Notes: generated from the letters alone by a model not told the origin. A stretch of 64,000 nt of DNA from Eubacterium_U album (GCF_025336545.1 NZ_JAODBU010000006.1:1-64000), one strand, 5' to 3'. Numbered from the stretch's first letter, positions 25,773 through 35,087 are shown. Translations and numbers: made by a program.

Positions 25773-25846
25773 GTCGCTATAGCTCAGTTGGATAGAGCGA
25801 CCGCCTCCTAAGCGGTAGGCCGGAGGTTCGACTCCTCTTAGCGACG
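25773..25846 (+). tRNA. tRNA-Arg (anticodon CCT)
   Basis: 74-nt cloverleaf: acceptor GTCGCTA / TAGCGAC, D-arm, anticodon loop CTCCTAA giving CCT (arginine AGG codon) and T-arm GGTTCGACTCC. No CCA is encoded; the discriminator base is G. Confidence 0.95.
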
Positions 25847-25859
25847 CCTGGATGTTATA

Positions 25860-25893
25860 CCGAAAACTTTGTAGTCAAAGTTTTCGGTTTTTT
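25860..25893 (+). terminator. Terminator after tRNA-Arg
   Basis: A 12-bp perfect stem (CCGAAAACTTTG with CAAAGTTTTCGG), loop TAGT, followed by TTTTTTA. Confidence 0.93.
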
Positions 25894-26161
25894 ATTTTAG
25901 GATAATATATTGTTTATGGAAATAAATATTTAAATAAAACAGAATTTGATTATTTGTCAGGAATGATGGTAACACAAAATTTTAAGAAAATAAATTTTTA
26001 AATAAATATTAAATTTTTAAATAAATATTTAAGAAAGTCTCTTTGTCAAACATGGGATAAAATTAAGAAACAAATAAACTATAAAATGGAGATTATTACT
26101 TTTTAAGAATAAAATAAACAATTAAATCAAATAGATAAATAAAATATAAATGTAATACATA
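25894..26161. other. AT-rich gap with a short direct repeat
   Basis: No gene is seen. AAATTTTTAAATAAATATT-like sequence is repeated in tandem around 25990-26035. This looks like slippage-generated low-complexity DNA. The following part of the gap carries the promoter and operator of the exonuclease gene. Confidence 0.4.
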
Positions 26162-26256
26162 TTGACAAGTAATTAAAATAATAAGATAATTGTAAAGTAC
26201 GTGTAATACCCTATTACTCAAATGTTACAATTGTTATAATACAATTGTAAAGTACG
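26162..26256 (+). promoter_or_regulatory. Promoter with palindromic operator upstream of the exonuclease gene
   Basis: A consensus-like promoter TTGACA (26162-26167), 17-base spacer, GATAAT (26185-26190) is followed by AATTGTAAAGTACG, which occurs at 26188-26201 and again at 26243-26256. The second copy overlaps a perfect inverted repeat: TTACAATTGT (26225-26234) and ACAATTGTAA (26241-26250), with TATAAT as the 6-base centre. The arrangement looks like a repressor site overlapping a -10 element. The regulator is unknown. Confidence 0.6.
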
Positions 26257-26288
26257 ATATTTAAAGGAAAGGTTATAAAACCGAGATT

Positions 26289-27308
26289 ATGGATTATATT
26301 GTAATGGATTTGGAATGGAATCAGAATCCTTATGGTAAAAACAATAATCATCCTGACATACCATTTGAAATAATAGAAATAGGTGCAGTTAAAGTAAACG
26401 ATGATTTAGAAGTTGTAGATGAATTTCAGCAGGTTGTAAAACCTAGAGTTTATAAAAGATTGCATTATAAAATCCAGGAAATTACTCATTTGACAATGGA
26501 AGAGTTAAATTCGGGTGAAGATTTTAGAAAAGTGATAAGAAATTTTCTAAATTGGTGCGGAGATGACTATATCTTTTGTACATGGGGATCAATGGATTTG
26601 ACAGAATTGCAGAAGAACATGAAACATTATGGGATGGAAAGAATATTAGAATTTCCATTATTTTATGTTGATTTGCAAAAAATGTATAGTTTGTGTTATG
26701 AAGATGGTCATATAAAGAGAACTTTGTCATATGCAGTTGAAGAATTGAATATCAAAGAAGATGAACAATTCCATAGAGCTATATGTGATGCAGAGTATAC
26801 TGCTAAAGTAATGAAAGCAATGGATTTTGATAAAGTAAAAGAAATGCTTTCAATTGATACTTTTTATTCTCCTAGAATTAAGGAAGAAGAAGTATTTGTT
26901 AGATTTCCTACTTATACAAAATATATTTCAAGGGAATTTTTAAGTAAAGATGAGATGTTTTTTGACAGGGATGTAAGCAGTATGAAATGTAATGTGTGTG
27001 ATAAACCATTAAAAGTTCTTATAGATTGGTTCTCAGACAGTGGAAAAATGTATTATTGTTTGGGTGAGTGTCAGGAACATGGATATGTTCGAGGAAAAAT
27101 AAAAGTTAAACCTCGGGAAGAAGATAGTTTCTTTGTTGTTAAAATCATGAGGAGTACTGATGAAGAGGGAGCAGAAAGTATTAGAGAAAAACAGGAAAGC
27201 ATTAGGGAAAAAAGACGAGAGAGAAGACAAAAATCGTTAGATAGTGAGATTGTCATCGAAGAAATATGGGATGAAGATGAAATAAAATCAGAATTGGATG
27301 ACAAATAA
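26289..27308 (+). CDS. DEDDh 3'-5' exonuclease family protein
   Basis: 339 aa. The N-terminal half (1-180) is a DnaQ-like exonuclease fold with the acidic residues in VMDLEWNQ (D7, E9), a further Asp in the middle and the HRAICDAEYT motif carrying the final His and Asp, so the catalytic set looks complete. The C-terminal part has CNVC and later YYCLGECQEHG, possibly a zinc-binding unit, then a charged Arg/Glu tail. Similar proteins act on RNA or DNA ends (KapD-like); the exact substrate is unknown. ATG at 26289 is preceded by a likely operator-controlled promoter. Confidence 0.82.
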   Translation: MDYIVMDLEWNQNPYGKNNNHPDIPFEIIEIGAVKVNDDLEVVDEFQQVVKPRVYKRLHYKIQEITHLTMEELNSGEDFRKVIRNFLNWCGDDYIFCTWGSMDLTELQKNMKHYGMERILEFPLFYVDLQKMYSLCYEDGHIKRTLSYAVEELNIKEDEQFHRAICDAEYTAKVMKAMDFDKVKEMLSIDTFYSPRIKEEEVFVRFPTYTKYISREFLSKDEMFFDRDVSSMKCNVCDKPLKVLIDWFSDSGKMYYCLGECQEHGYVRGKIKVKPREEDSFFVVKIMRSTDEEGAESIREKQESIREKRRERRQKSLDSEIVIEEIWDEDEIKSELDDK

Positions 27309-27310
27309 TA

Positions 27311-27349
27311 AAAAGGACATGTAGACGGGAACGTTAACATGTCCTTTTT
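27311..27349. terminator. Bidirectional terminator between converging genes
   Basis: A 12-bp stem AAAAGGACATGT / ACATGTCCTTTT with T residues after and A residues before, placed between the exonuclease gene and the minus-strand recombinase-like gene. Confidence 0.88.
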
Positions 27350-27356
27350 ATTATTA

Positions 27357-28094
27357 TTATTTTGTATTGTTGTAATTCTCCATCAATGAATCAAGTTCAT
27401 TTAATAAGCAATCAACTTTACCGTAGAAGGCATCGTTATTTGTAGGAGAATCAAAATTATCTCTAATATTTGTAAGAGCATCAATAATATTATTTAATCT
27501 GTTCTTACCACTTCCGTTAAGATATAAGAAATATCTGCTACGTTCATTTTCCTGTGGTGTCATTTTCTTCAATACAATCTCGATATTTGGCTTTTCACCA
27601 ATATATCTATATGTAATTGAAGGTGATGCATGGTTAAATAAGTTCTGTAAGTAGTAAATATCACCTGTTTCATGATAATAATTCCAAGCAAAAGTTTTTC
27701 TCATTGTCTGTGCTCCGATTGAAGTTAAGCCAATCTTGTGACCAACAGATCTTAAAACTCGATAAGCCTGTTCTCTTGAAACCGGTTTATCAGATGAAGC
27801 ATGTCCTCTAATTAAGAATGCTTCAGGATTTTTTCCCTTAGTATAATCTTTAATAATTGCCTTCAAATCTTCTGGAATTTTGAAAGTATTTTTGATGTTC
27901 TTTGTTCCAATTTCAACTGTGATTTCATCTTTGTCAGTAACATCTTTGTTTTTGAAATTTAAAATGTCCTGAAGTTGTAAACCTGTTCCAACTCCAATTT
28001 CAAACATAATGTAATATTTATAGTCTGTGTTTTTCAATGCCTCTTTAAATTTTGATAATGTTTCAGAATCCTTAATAGGTGCAACCCAATTCAT
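27357..28094 (-). CDS. Tyrosine recombinase-like protein with altered active site
   Basis: 245 aa, the catalytic-domain fold of tyrosine recombinases without a recognisable core-binding domain. The motif that normally reads TGLR has Gln (TGLQLQDIL), and the HxxR motif reads AQTMRKTF with Gln for His. The second Arg, the later His (LFNHASP) and the nucleophile Tyr (TYRYIG) remain. A 65-aa helical C-terminal extension follows. The frame is open from a TTG at 28112, but AAAGGATG lies just before ATG 28094, which is preferred. It may be a non-cutting DNA-binding relative. It lies 29 bases after dacF. Confidence 0.75.
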   Translation of the reverse strand: MNWVAPIKDSETLSKFKEALKNTDYKYYIMFEIGVGTGLQLQDILNFKNKDVTDKDEITVEIGTKNIKNTFKIPEDLKAIIKDYTKGKNPEAFLIRGHASSDKPVSREQAYRVLRSVGHKIGLTSIGAQTMRKTFAWNYYHETGDIYYLQNLFNHASPSITYRYIGEKPNIEIVLKKMTPQENERSRYFLYLNGSGKNRLNNIIDALTNIRDNFDSPTNNDAFYGKVDCLLNELDSLMENYNNTK

Positions 28095-28123
28095 ATAAAC
28101 CCATCCTTTCAATTCATTGATTT

Positions 28124-29572
28124 TTAACGGTTACGTCTTCTTTTTGAAGCTCTTACTGCATTTAAATGGTCCATTTTCTTCTTAAAGAAGATAATAATTA
28201 CTGCTAAAATAACTAAAATTACTGCAATAATTATAATTTTAAATATAGCTGAACTAAATTTAAAGTGAGACTTTGATACAGTTTCTTTTTTAGTTGTCTT
28301 TTTAGTTGTGTCTTTGTCAGAAACTTTTGAAGAATTATTTGAATTTTCAGAATCTACAGAAGTTTCTGTGTCAACTGTAGTCGATTCTTCAGGAGTAACA
28401 GTGGCATTAACACTTATTTTATTTGACACTTCACTATACAAAACAGGAGCAGTTCCAATTGTATGATTTCCATATGAGTAAGAAATCGTAGCAACGGTAT
28501 TGTTGTCGTCAGAACTATCCTCGTTTAAAGTAATAGTAGAAGTTGTATCAGCAAAATTAGCATCTTTTGGAAGTACAACTACAGCATCTTTAGATAATGA
28601 TAATCTGTGAAGCTTAGTTTTAAATATAGAATCAAAATTGTTAGTAAATGTTGATTTGTTTTCAAATCTAGTATCATTTTCAGATACATTTGTCAATTTA
28701 AAATTCTTAAATCCAAAGTCTAATAAAGCTGTTGTATCCACATAGGAATTTGTACCAGGCGAATTAAGAACAACAGTAATAAGAGTCATGCCGTCTCTTT
28801 GAGCACTTGTTACTAAAGTTGTTCCGGATTCATTTACAAAACCGGTCTTACCACCAATGATTCCGTCATAATGGAAGGAATTCCATGGCTGAACCATCTG
28901 ATGACGCTGACTTATAGTAAGAGGTTCTTTTCGCTTGTTATCTGTAGGTAGTGTATAACTTGAGGAATTAATAATTTCTCTAAATACCGGATATTGTAAT
29001 GCTGCCTGCATAATCTTTGCCATATCGTAAGCGGTTACATAATGTTTTTTATTAAAAAGTCCACATGCATTTGCAAAATGAGCATCATTTGCACCAGCCT
29101 GTTTAGCTCGTTTATTCATTAATTTGGCAAATTCTTCAATACTTCCGCTAACATGTTCTGCTAAAGCAGAGGCTACTTCATTAGCGGATTGCAACATTAA
29201 TGCATATAAACAATCTTTAACACTCATTTCTTCACCAACGACAGCTCCAATATTGGCTGCTTCAGGTTCAAGAGTGTCAATAGCGCTCTGTGAAAATGTA
29301 ACAGTATCATCAAGATTACAATTTTCAATGGTAAGTAATGCTGTCATGATTTTAGTGATACTGGCTGGATACATTTTCTGATGGCATTTTTTATCAAAAA
29401 GTACTGAACCGGTAGAGGCATCAATCATTACGGCAGTTTCGGCAACTAATCCCGGTCCACTAGGCCAGGAAACAGTGTCTGCACTTACAACAGAGTTACT
29501 ATTATATGAACAAAAGCCAAATGATGTTACCGTAATAACAATCATCATGACCATAGATAATATACGTTTCAT
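28124..29572 (-). CDS. dacF: D-alanyl-D-alanine carboxypeptidase (DacF/PBP5 type)
   Basis: Low-molecular-weight penicillin-binding protein, 482 aa, trimming the terminal D-Ala of peptidoglycan outside the cell. An N-terminal signal segment (1-30), SxxK motif SITK (S71, K74), SxN motif SAN and KTG motif GGKTGFV are all present. After the catalytic domain comes a Ser/Thr/Glu-rich linker, then a C-terminal membrane helix (about 440-465) and a basic tail ending KRRRNR, so it is anchored at the C-terminus by a true helix. ATG at 29572 follows AGGAG. Confidence 0.93.
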   Translation of the reverse strand: MKRILSMVMMIVITVTSFGFCSYNSNSVVSADTVSWPSGPGLVAETAVMIDASTGSVLFDKKCHQKMYPASITKIMTALLTIENCNLDDTVTFSQSAIDTLEPEAANIGAVVGEEMSVKDCLYALMLQSANEVASALAEHVSGSIEEFAKLMNKRAKQAGANDAHFANACGLFNKKHYVTAYDMAKIMQAALQYPVFREIINSSSYTLPTDNKRKEPLTISQRHQMVQPWNSFHYDGIIGGKTGFVNESGTTLVTSAQRDGMTLITVVLNSPGTNSYVDTTALLDFGFKNFKLTNVSENDTRFENKSTFTNNFDSIFKTKLHRLSLSKDAVVVLPKDANFADTTSTITLNEDSSDDNNTVATISYSYGNHTIGTAPVLYSEVSNKISVNATVTPEESTTVDTETSVDSENSNNSSKVSDKDTTKKTTKKETVSKSHFKFSSAIFKIIIIAVILVILAVIIIFFKKKMDHLNAVRASKRRRNR

Positions 29573-29811
29573 TCTTAATCTCCTATATTTTGATGTTGGT
29601 TATAATCTATAATAGTTTAATAAATGGAAAATTAGTTTAATTAACCTAAATATCATAATATAGTATACAGCAAAATAAATGAATATAAAAGACAAAAAAT
29701 TCATTAAAACTTAATAAATATAAAATGTCCTATATTGTAAATTCTAATTTATAAATGTGAAAAAAGTATTAATTAAATGTGAAAACTAACTTATAAATAA
29801 TTAACACGTGG

Positions 29812-29841
29812 AAATAGAAAATATCCTATTTTCACGTGTTA
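29812..29841 (-). terminator. Terminator of the V-type ATPase operon
   Basis: A 9-bp stem TAACACGTG / CACGTGTTA extended by AAATAG / CTATTT lies 18 bases past the last ATPase gene on the minus strand. The T tract is only moderate. Confidence 0.65.
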
Positions 29842-29859
29842 ATGTATGAATATTAATTT

Positions 29860-30480
29860 TTATTTTGCGTCAGCTCTAGCTTTTATTACTTTAAGCCTTG
29901 TAAATTCTTCTCGCTCTTTTTCTTCAAGCGCATTAGAAATTGTTTTAACAAGTCCTTCATATGTTGGAATTGTTATATTCTTTAGAGCATTTGCTCTTTT
30001 TTGCGTTTTCTTAATATTATAAGCAAGTCGGTAAGCTGAATTTTCAATCATCGAAAGTCTGATTGTTAAATCCTTTACTTTTTCAAAACAAGTTTTTGCC
30101 TTGTCTAGAGACTCTGTAGTTCCATAAAAAGAGTAAACAGGATTATGAACAGATTCGTTATTAGTAACAAGAGGAATTTCAGTTCCCATGATACTTCGAC
30201 TTTTTATTTTTACATCATGTTCAAGAGGAACATTAAATGCAAATATTTCAACATTTTGGATTCCAAGTTCGATATTTGCTCTTTCCAAAGCTGTGTAAGC
30301 TTCAGTAAATGTTTTATCGATATCGTCCTGAATGTCTTTAGCTTTAGCATTTAAATCCATAATTTCACGAACAAGAATATTACGTTTTTTGTCCATTAGT
30401 TCAAAGCCCTGTTTCGCAAGAGCAAGAGAATTTTTTGCGGCTATTAAGTTACCTTTGGTTGGTACTGCATTTAAATCCAT
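29860..30480 (-). CDS. ntpD: V-type ATP synthase subunit D
   Basis: Central stalk subunit, 206 aa. The N-terminal VPTKGNLIAAKNSLALAKQGFELMDKK block is characteristic, and the protein is almost wholly helical with long terminal coils that form the rotor shaft in the A3B3 head. The ATG at 30480 follows AAGGAGG. It is the last gene of the ATPase operon, 23 bases after subunit B. Confidence 0.95.
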   Translation of the reverse strand: MDLNAVPTKGNLIAAKNSLALAKQGFELMDKKRNILVREIMDLNAKAKDIQDDIDKTFTEAYTALERANIELGIQNVEIFAFNVPLEHDVKIKSRSIMGTEIPLVTNNESVHNPVYSFYGTTESLDKAKTCFEKVKDLTIRLSMIENSAYRLAYNIKKTQKRANALKNITIPTYEGLVKTISNALEEKEREEFTRLKVIKARADAK

Positions 30481-30503
30481 AAAAAACCTCCTTGTTTGAA
30501 AAA

Positions 30504-31919
30504 TTAAAGTGAATCAGAATCTTCTTCGTCATTATTTAAAGATACACTATCGTAATATTTCTCAAGAATCTTTGTATCAATTCTATCAAGTTCTTTCTTA
30601 GGAAGAAGATGTAATAACTTCCAACCTAAATCTAGTGTTTCTTCAATAGTTCTATTTACATTTGGTCCCTGACCAACAAATTGCTGCTCGAAAGCTTTAC
30701 CAAATTCAAGATATTTTTTATCTGTAGGTGATAATTCATCTTCACCAATTACTGATGCTAGAGCTCTGGCATCACCAACTTTTGCGTAAGATGAGAATAA
30801 CTGGTTAGCAACATCCTGATGATCTTCTCTTGTAAATCCTTTACCGATACCATCCTTCATCAAACGTGAAAGGGAAGGTAATACATTAATTGGAGGGTAG
30901 AGTGACTGTCCGTTTAATGAACGGTCTAAAACTATCTGACCTTCTGTAATGTAACCTGTTAAGTCAGGTATAGGATGTGTTATGTCATCGTTAGGCATTG
31001 TAAGAATAGGAATTTGAGTTACGCTACCTTTTGCTCCTTCAACAATACCTGCCCTTTCATATATAGTTGCGAGTTCACTGTATAAGTATCCGGGATAACC
31101 TTTTCTTGAAGGAATCTCACCCTTTGAAGATGAAACTTCACGCATAGCTTCTGCAAATGATGTCATATCAGTTAAAACAACTAAGATATGCATATTTTTT
31201 TCGTATGCAAGATATTCTGCAACAGTTAAAGCAACCTTTGGGGTTATCAAACGTTCTACAACAGGGTCATTTGCCAAATTTAAGAACATTACAACGTGTT
31301 CAGAAGCTCCGCTTTCTTCAAATGTTTTCTGGAAAAATTCAGCAACATCATGTTTTACACCCATTGCAGCAAAGACAACTGCAAATTCTTCATCAACATC
31401 ATCACCAAGAGATGACTGATTAACAATCTGAGCAGCTAACTGATCATGAGGTAAACCATTTCCGGAGAATATAGGAAGTTTCTGTCCTCTAATCAATGTT
31501 GTTAAACCGTCAATAGCTGAAATACCTGTTCTAATATAGTTTCTTGGATATTCACGGGAAACCGGATTAAGTGGTTTTCCGTTTACATCTCTCTTTTCTT
31601 CAGCAACGATTGGACCAAGACCATCAATAGGCTGGCCAATTCCGTTGAAAGTTCTTCCTAAAATATCAGGTGATAAGGCTATTTCCATAGGGTGTCCTGT
31701 TAATTTTGTATGTGTATTTGAAAGGGACATTCCTTCTGAACCTTCAAATACCTGTATAACTGCTTTATCTTTGTAAATTTCAATAATACGACCGAGACGT
31801 TTCTCGGCACCGTCATTCATTGAAAATTCTACTATTTCATCGTAAGCCGCATCTTTTACACCTTCAAGTGCAATAAGAGGACCATTAATTTCACTTAAAC
31901 CTAAATATTCTATTGCCAT
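30504..31919 (-). CDS. ntpB: V-type ATP synthase subunit B
   Basis: Non-catalytic head subunit, 471 aa, forming the hexamer with subunit A. Seen: MEIALSPDILGRTFNGIGQPIDG, YIRTGISAIDGLTTLIRGQKLPIFSGNGLPH and the conserved GSVTQIPILTMPNDDITHPIPDLTGYITEGQI-type region (split here by reading). There is no Walker A lysine motif, as expected for the B subunit. ATG at 31919 has AAGGAGG; the gap to subunit A is 12 bases. Confidence 0.96.
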   Translation of the reverse strand: MAIEYLGLSEINGPLIALEGVKDAAYDEIVEFSMNDGAEKRLGRIIEIYKDKAVIQVFEGSEGMSLSNTHTKLTGHPMEIALSPDILGRTFNGIGQPIDGLGPIVAEEKRDVNGKPLNPVSREYPRNYIRTGISAIDGLTTLIRGQKLPIFSGNGLPHDQLAAQIVNQSSLGDDVDEEFAVVFAAMGVKHDVAEFFQKTFEESGASEHVVMFLNLANDPVVERLITPKVALTVAEYLAYEKNMHILVVLTDMTSFAEAMREVSSSKGEIPSRKGYPGYLYSELATIYERAGIVEGAKGSVTQIPILTMPNDDITHPIPDLTGYITEGQIVLDRSLNGQSLYPPINVLPSLSRLMKDGIGKGFTREDHQDVANQLFSSYAKVGDARALASVIGEDELSPTDKKYLEFGKAFEQQFVGQGPNVNRTIEETLDLGWKLLHLLPKKELDRIDTKILEKYYDSVSLNNDEEDSDSL

Positions 31920-31931
31920 TTTGGTACCTCC

Positions 31932-33698
31932 TTATGCATGCCTAGCCATGATTGATGCATAGTAATCATCAATTTCATGTTTATAATCATCAAATTTTTC
32001 AAGTTCATTATTTGCAACATCATATTTGATAGAAATAATTTTTTCAAACATATTGTTTTCCTTTAATACTGATACAGGAATTCCAAGATTAATAATCTCA
32101 AAAGCCTTATCATTCAAATAAAGGATAAGTTGCATCATTTTTAACTGCTTCTCAAGAGGTACACATGTATCTTCAGCATGGAATGCGTTCTGCTGTAAAA
32201 ATCCTAAACGTATAACTCTGGCTATTTCAAGAATAAGCTTTTGGTCATCCGGAAGTACGTCACTACCAATAAGTTTTACAATTTCCATCAATTCGCTTTC
32301 TTTATTTAAAATAGCTAAAATTCTGTTTCTGCAGTTTACAAAATCAGGACCTACATTTGTGTTGTACCAGTCTGCAAGATCATTTACATATTCACTATAA
32401 CTTGTAAGCCAGTGAATAGCAGGGAAGTGCCTTGCATAAGCTAATGATTTATCAAGTCCCCAGAAACATCTAACGAAACGTTTTGTATTCTGTGTTACAG
32501 GTTCTGAGAAGTCACCACCCTGAGGAGAAACAGCTCCAATAATTGAAACAGAACCTTCTGTTCCGTTAAGGTTTTCCATATAACCCGCTCTTTCATAGAA
32601 TGCTGAAAGTCGGCTTGCAAGATATGCAGGGAAACCTTCTTCTGCAGGCATTTCTTCCAAACGGCCTGAAAGTTCTCTTAAGGCTTCAGCCCATCTAGAT
32701 GTAGAATCGGCCATTATAGCAACATCGTAACCCATATCTCTGTAGTATTCCGCAAGAGTTAAACCAGTGTAAATACTAGCTTCTCTGGCAGCAACAGGCA
32801 TGTTAGATGTATTTGCAATTAATGTTGTTCTGTCCATCAATGGATTTCCTGAACGAGGATCTACTAATTCTGAGAATTCATCAAGAACCTGTGTCATTTC
32901 GTTTCCACGTTCACCACATCCGATGTAAATAATAATGTCGGCATTTGCCCATTTTGCAATCTGATGCTGAGTCATTGTTTTTCCTGTACCAAAACCACCC
33001 GGAATAGCGGCTGTACCACCTTTGGCAATAGGGAAGAGAGTATCAAGAATTCTCTGACCTGTTACAAGTGGCTGGCTGGCAGGATAACGTTTATTAATAG
33101 GACGAGGTGTACGAATTGGCCATTTCTGAGTAAGAGTCAATTCTAATTCTTCACCATTGTCTTTCTTTATTACTGCTATAGTTTCGTTTATTGTATAAGG
33201 ACCATCATCTACAACGCTAATAACTGTTCCAGAAATATAAGGGGGTACCATTGATTTATGTAAAATGGCTTTTGTTTCCTGAACTTCTGCTATAACTGTA
33301 CCACCGGATACATAATCACCCGGTTTAATTGTAACGTGAACATCCCATTTTTTTGTTGTATCAAGAGAATCAACACTAACACCACGGCTGATGAATGCGC
33401 CTGATTTTTCTCTGATTTTACTTAAAGGTCTTTCAATACCATCAAAAATATTGTTTAAGATTCCTGGTGCAAGAGTAACAAAGATTGCAGTTCCAGTTCC
33501 ATAAACTAATTCGCCCGGTTTAAGACCACTAGTTTCTTCGTATACCTGAACGGTAGTCATTTCAGATGTAAGACCAATGATTTCGCCAACAAGTTTTTCT
33601 TCGCTTACGTAAACCATTTCACCCATCTGAAAATCGGTCTTTCCTTTTATATAAACTACAGGACCGTTAATACCGTATATCTTTCCTGTTTTTACCAT
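31932..33698 (-). CDS. ntpA: V-type ATP synthase subunit A (catalytic)
   Basis: Catalytic head subunit, 588 aa. Walker A is seen as PGGFGTGKTMTQHQ (about 235), with the conserved GERGNEMT and MADSTSRWAEALRE blocks. The A-type non-homologous insert (about 110-190) is present, which separates V/A-type from F-type beta subunits. ATG at 33698 follows TAGGAGGC. It is 11 bases after subunit E. Confidence 0.96.
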   Translation of the reverse strand: MVKTGKIYGINGPVVYIKGKTDFQMGEMVYVSEEKLVGEIIGLTSEMTTVQVYEETSGLKPGELVYGTGTAIFVTLAPGILNNIFDGIERPLSKIREKSGAFISRGVSVDSLDTTKKWDVHVTIKPGDYVSGGTVIAEVQETKAILHKSMVPPYISGTVISVVDDGPYTINETIAVIKKDNGEELELTLTQKWPIRTPRPINKRYPASQPLVTGQRILDTLFPIAKGGTAAIPGGFGTGKTMTQHQIAKWANADIIIYIGCGERGNEMTQVLDEFSELVDPRSGNPLMDRTTLIANTSNMPVAAREASIYTGLTLAEYYRDMGYDVAIMADSTSRWAEALRELSGRLEEMPAEEGFPAYLASRLSAFYERAGYMENLNGTEGSVSIIGAVSPQGGDFSEPVTQNTKRFVRCFWGLDKSLAYARHFPAIHWLTSYSEYVNDLADWYNTNVGPDFVNCRNRILAILNKESELMEIVKLIGSDVLPDDQKLILEIARVIRLGFLQQNAFHAEDTCVPLEKQLKMMQLILYLNDKAFEIINLGIPVSVLKENNMFEKIISIKYDVANNELEKFDDYKHEIDDYYASIMARHA

Positions 33699-33709
33699 CT
33701 GGCTGCCTC

Positions 33710-34282
33710 CTAAATTGAAATCGTAAACTTTTCCTGCTCCTCAGCAAGCTTTGTTTTAAAAGAATTGTCAACTAACATATTTTTATCTGAAATAATAGCT
33801 TTACAACCACCAATAAAAGGAACAGTGCTTATTTTAATATCGGCACCTGTATGACTTTGTAAATCAGATAATAAAGATTCGTCACTTGAATCAATATAAA
33901 ATTCTACTGTAGTATCATTAAAATCTGAAGATATTTTGTTGATTTGTGATATAAGTTCCTTTTTATATTCTTCTGTTTTCTTATAAGCGTTCAATTTTTC
34001 AACAACTGCTGAAAAAATTTGAGATTTCAGCTTGTTTTGGTGTAATGTAACAGTTCTACGAACTTCAGCCTGAACTTTTGAAAGTTCTCTTTTAACTTCA
34101 AGTCTCACCGCATTTAGTTTTGCGCTTTCAACGGACTTAGATTCTAAAAGTGCTGTTTCTTTATGTTTTTCAAACTGTTCATCAAGAGACTGTTTGTAAG
34201 CTGTTAGTATATCATTACTTTTAGCGGATGCATTATCCAGGGAGACATTTTTAAAATGTTCCATTTTTTCTTCTATTGTCAT
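33710..34282 (-). CDS. ntpE: V-type ATP synthase subunit E
   Basis: Peripheral stalk subunit, 190 aa. A long N-terminal helical part rich in Lys and Glu (1-100) pairs with the small H/G subunit, and a C-terminal globular domain attaches to the head. The ribosome site for ATG 34282 is weak; an internal ATG six codons on is possible. Identification rests on fold type, length and position between subunits F and A. Confidence 0.85.
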   Translation of the reverse strand: MTIEEKMEHFKNVSLDNASAKSNDILTAYKQSLDEQFEKHKETALLESKSVESAKLNAVRLEVKRELSKVQAEVRRTVTLHQNKLKSQIFSAVVEKLNAYKKTEEYKKELISQINKISSDFNDTTVEFYIDSSDESLLSDLQSHTGADIKISTVPFIGGCKAIISDKNMLVDNSFKTKLAEEQEKFTISI

Positions 34283-34298
34283 GCTAAGCCCACACTTT

Positions 34299-34607
34299 CT
34301 ATATTTTTATTCCGATAGCTTCATTAATATATGCTGTAATGAAATCCGGACGACGGCCTGAACCGTGGCGGTCAGGAATTTCCAGCAACAAAGGAAACGT
34401 ACGGTTTAATTTAATATCATCAACAATCTCAGGAATTTCTTTTCCAAGCTTTTCTGTCATTAAGATAATTCCAATATCTTTTTGAGAAAGAACTTCGTCT
34501 AAAGCCTGCTTAATTTCCTGCTTTTCGTGAACAACAACTCCATCAATTCCTGCAAGACGCATTCCTGTAAGAGTGTCCACGTTATCACTAATGAGAAACA
34601 TTCTCAT
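34299..34607 (-). CDS. V-type ATP synthase subunit F
   Basis: 102-aa central stalk subunit that regulates the head. Family features seen: MFLISDNVDTLTGMRLAGIDG, then IGIILMTEKLGKEIPE, then PLLLEIPDRHGS. ATG at 34607 follows TAGGAGGA. Its place between K and E is normal for Clostridia. Confidence 0.9.
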   Translation of the reverse strand: MRMFLISDNVDTLTGMRLAGIDGVVVHEKQEIKQALDEVLSQKDIGIILMTEKLGKEIPEIVDDIKLNRTFPLLLEIPDRHGSGRRPDFITAYINEAIGIKI

Positions 34608-34649
34608 AATTTGTTCCTCCTATCTGTGTAAGTGTTAAAGTTGTATGAT

Positions 34650-35075
34650 TTATAATGCACCTAAAATCATGAATGCGATAATTAATCCGTAAAGAGCAAT
34701 ACCTTCTGCAAGACCTGCAAAGATAAGTGCTTTACCAAATACGCTTCCATCTTCACTAATTGCTCCAAGAGCAGCACTTGATGCACTTGCTACTGCGATA
34801 CCACCACCAATACCTGAGCTACCAACTGCTAATGCAGCTGCGATGTATCCAAGACCTGAACCTAATGATAAGCCGGCAGTAGTTGTTTCAGCAGCACTTG
34901 CTGTCTGAGCAAACATAACAACAGTTGATAAAACTAATAAACCGAAAAATCCAACAACGTTTATTGCTAATGATTTTTTAAAGCGGCCTCTGCTCTTTTC
35001 ACCAACAAAGTAAGCTACCATAGGTACGATAATTGATAAAGTTAATGCGATAAATAATGTGACTTTTAATAACAT
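34650..35075 (-). CDS. ntpK: V-type ATP synthase subunit K (proteolipid ring)
   Basis: Membrane rotor subunit, 141 aa, with four predicted helices. The second hairpin is the classical one: LAVGSSGIGGGIAVASASSA and AGLAEGIALYGLIIA with the ion-binding Glu. The first hairpin (residues 1-58) lacks the glycine pattern and any membrane carboxylate, so each subunit should carry one ion site in four helices. Gly follows the Glu rather than the Ser/Thr of typical sodium sites, which hints at protons; this is weak. ATG at 35075 follows AGGAGGA. Confidence 0.92.
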   Translation of the reverse strand: MLLKVTLFIALTLSIIVPMVAYFVGEKSRGRFKKSLAINVVGFFGLLVLSTVVMFAQTASAAETTTAGLSLGSGLGYIAAALAVGSSGIGGGIAVASASSAALGAISEDGSVFGKALIFAGLAEGIALYGLIIAFMILGAL

Positions 35076-35087
35076 ATTTTTGTCCTC

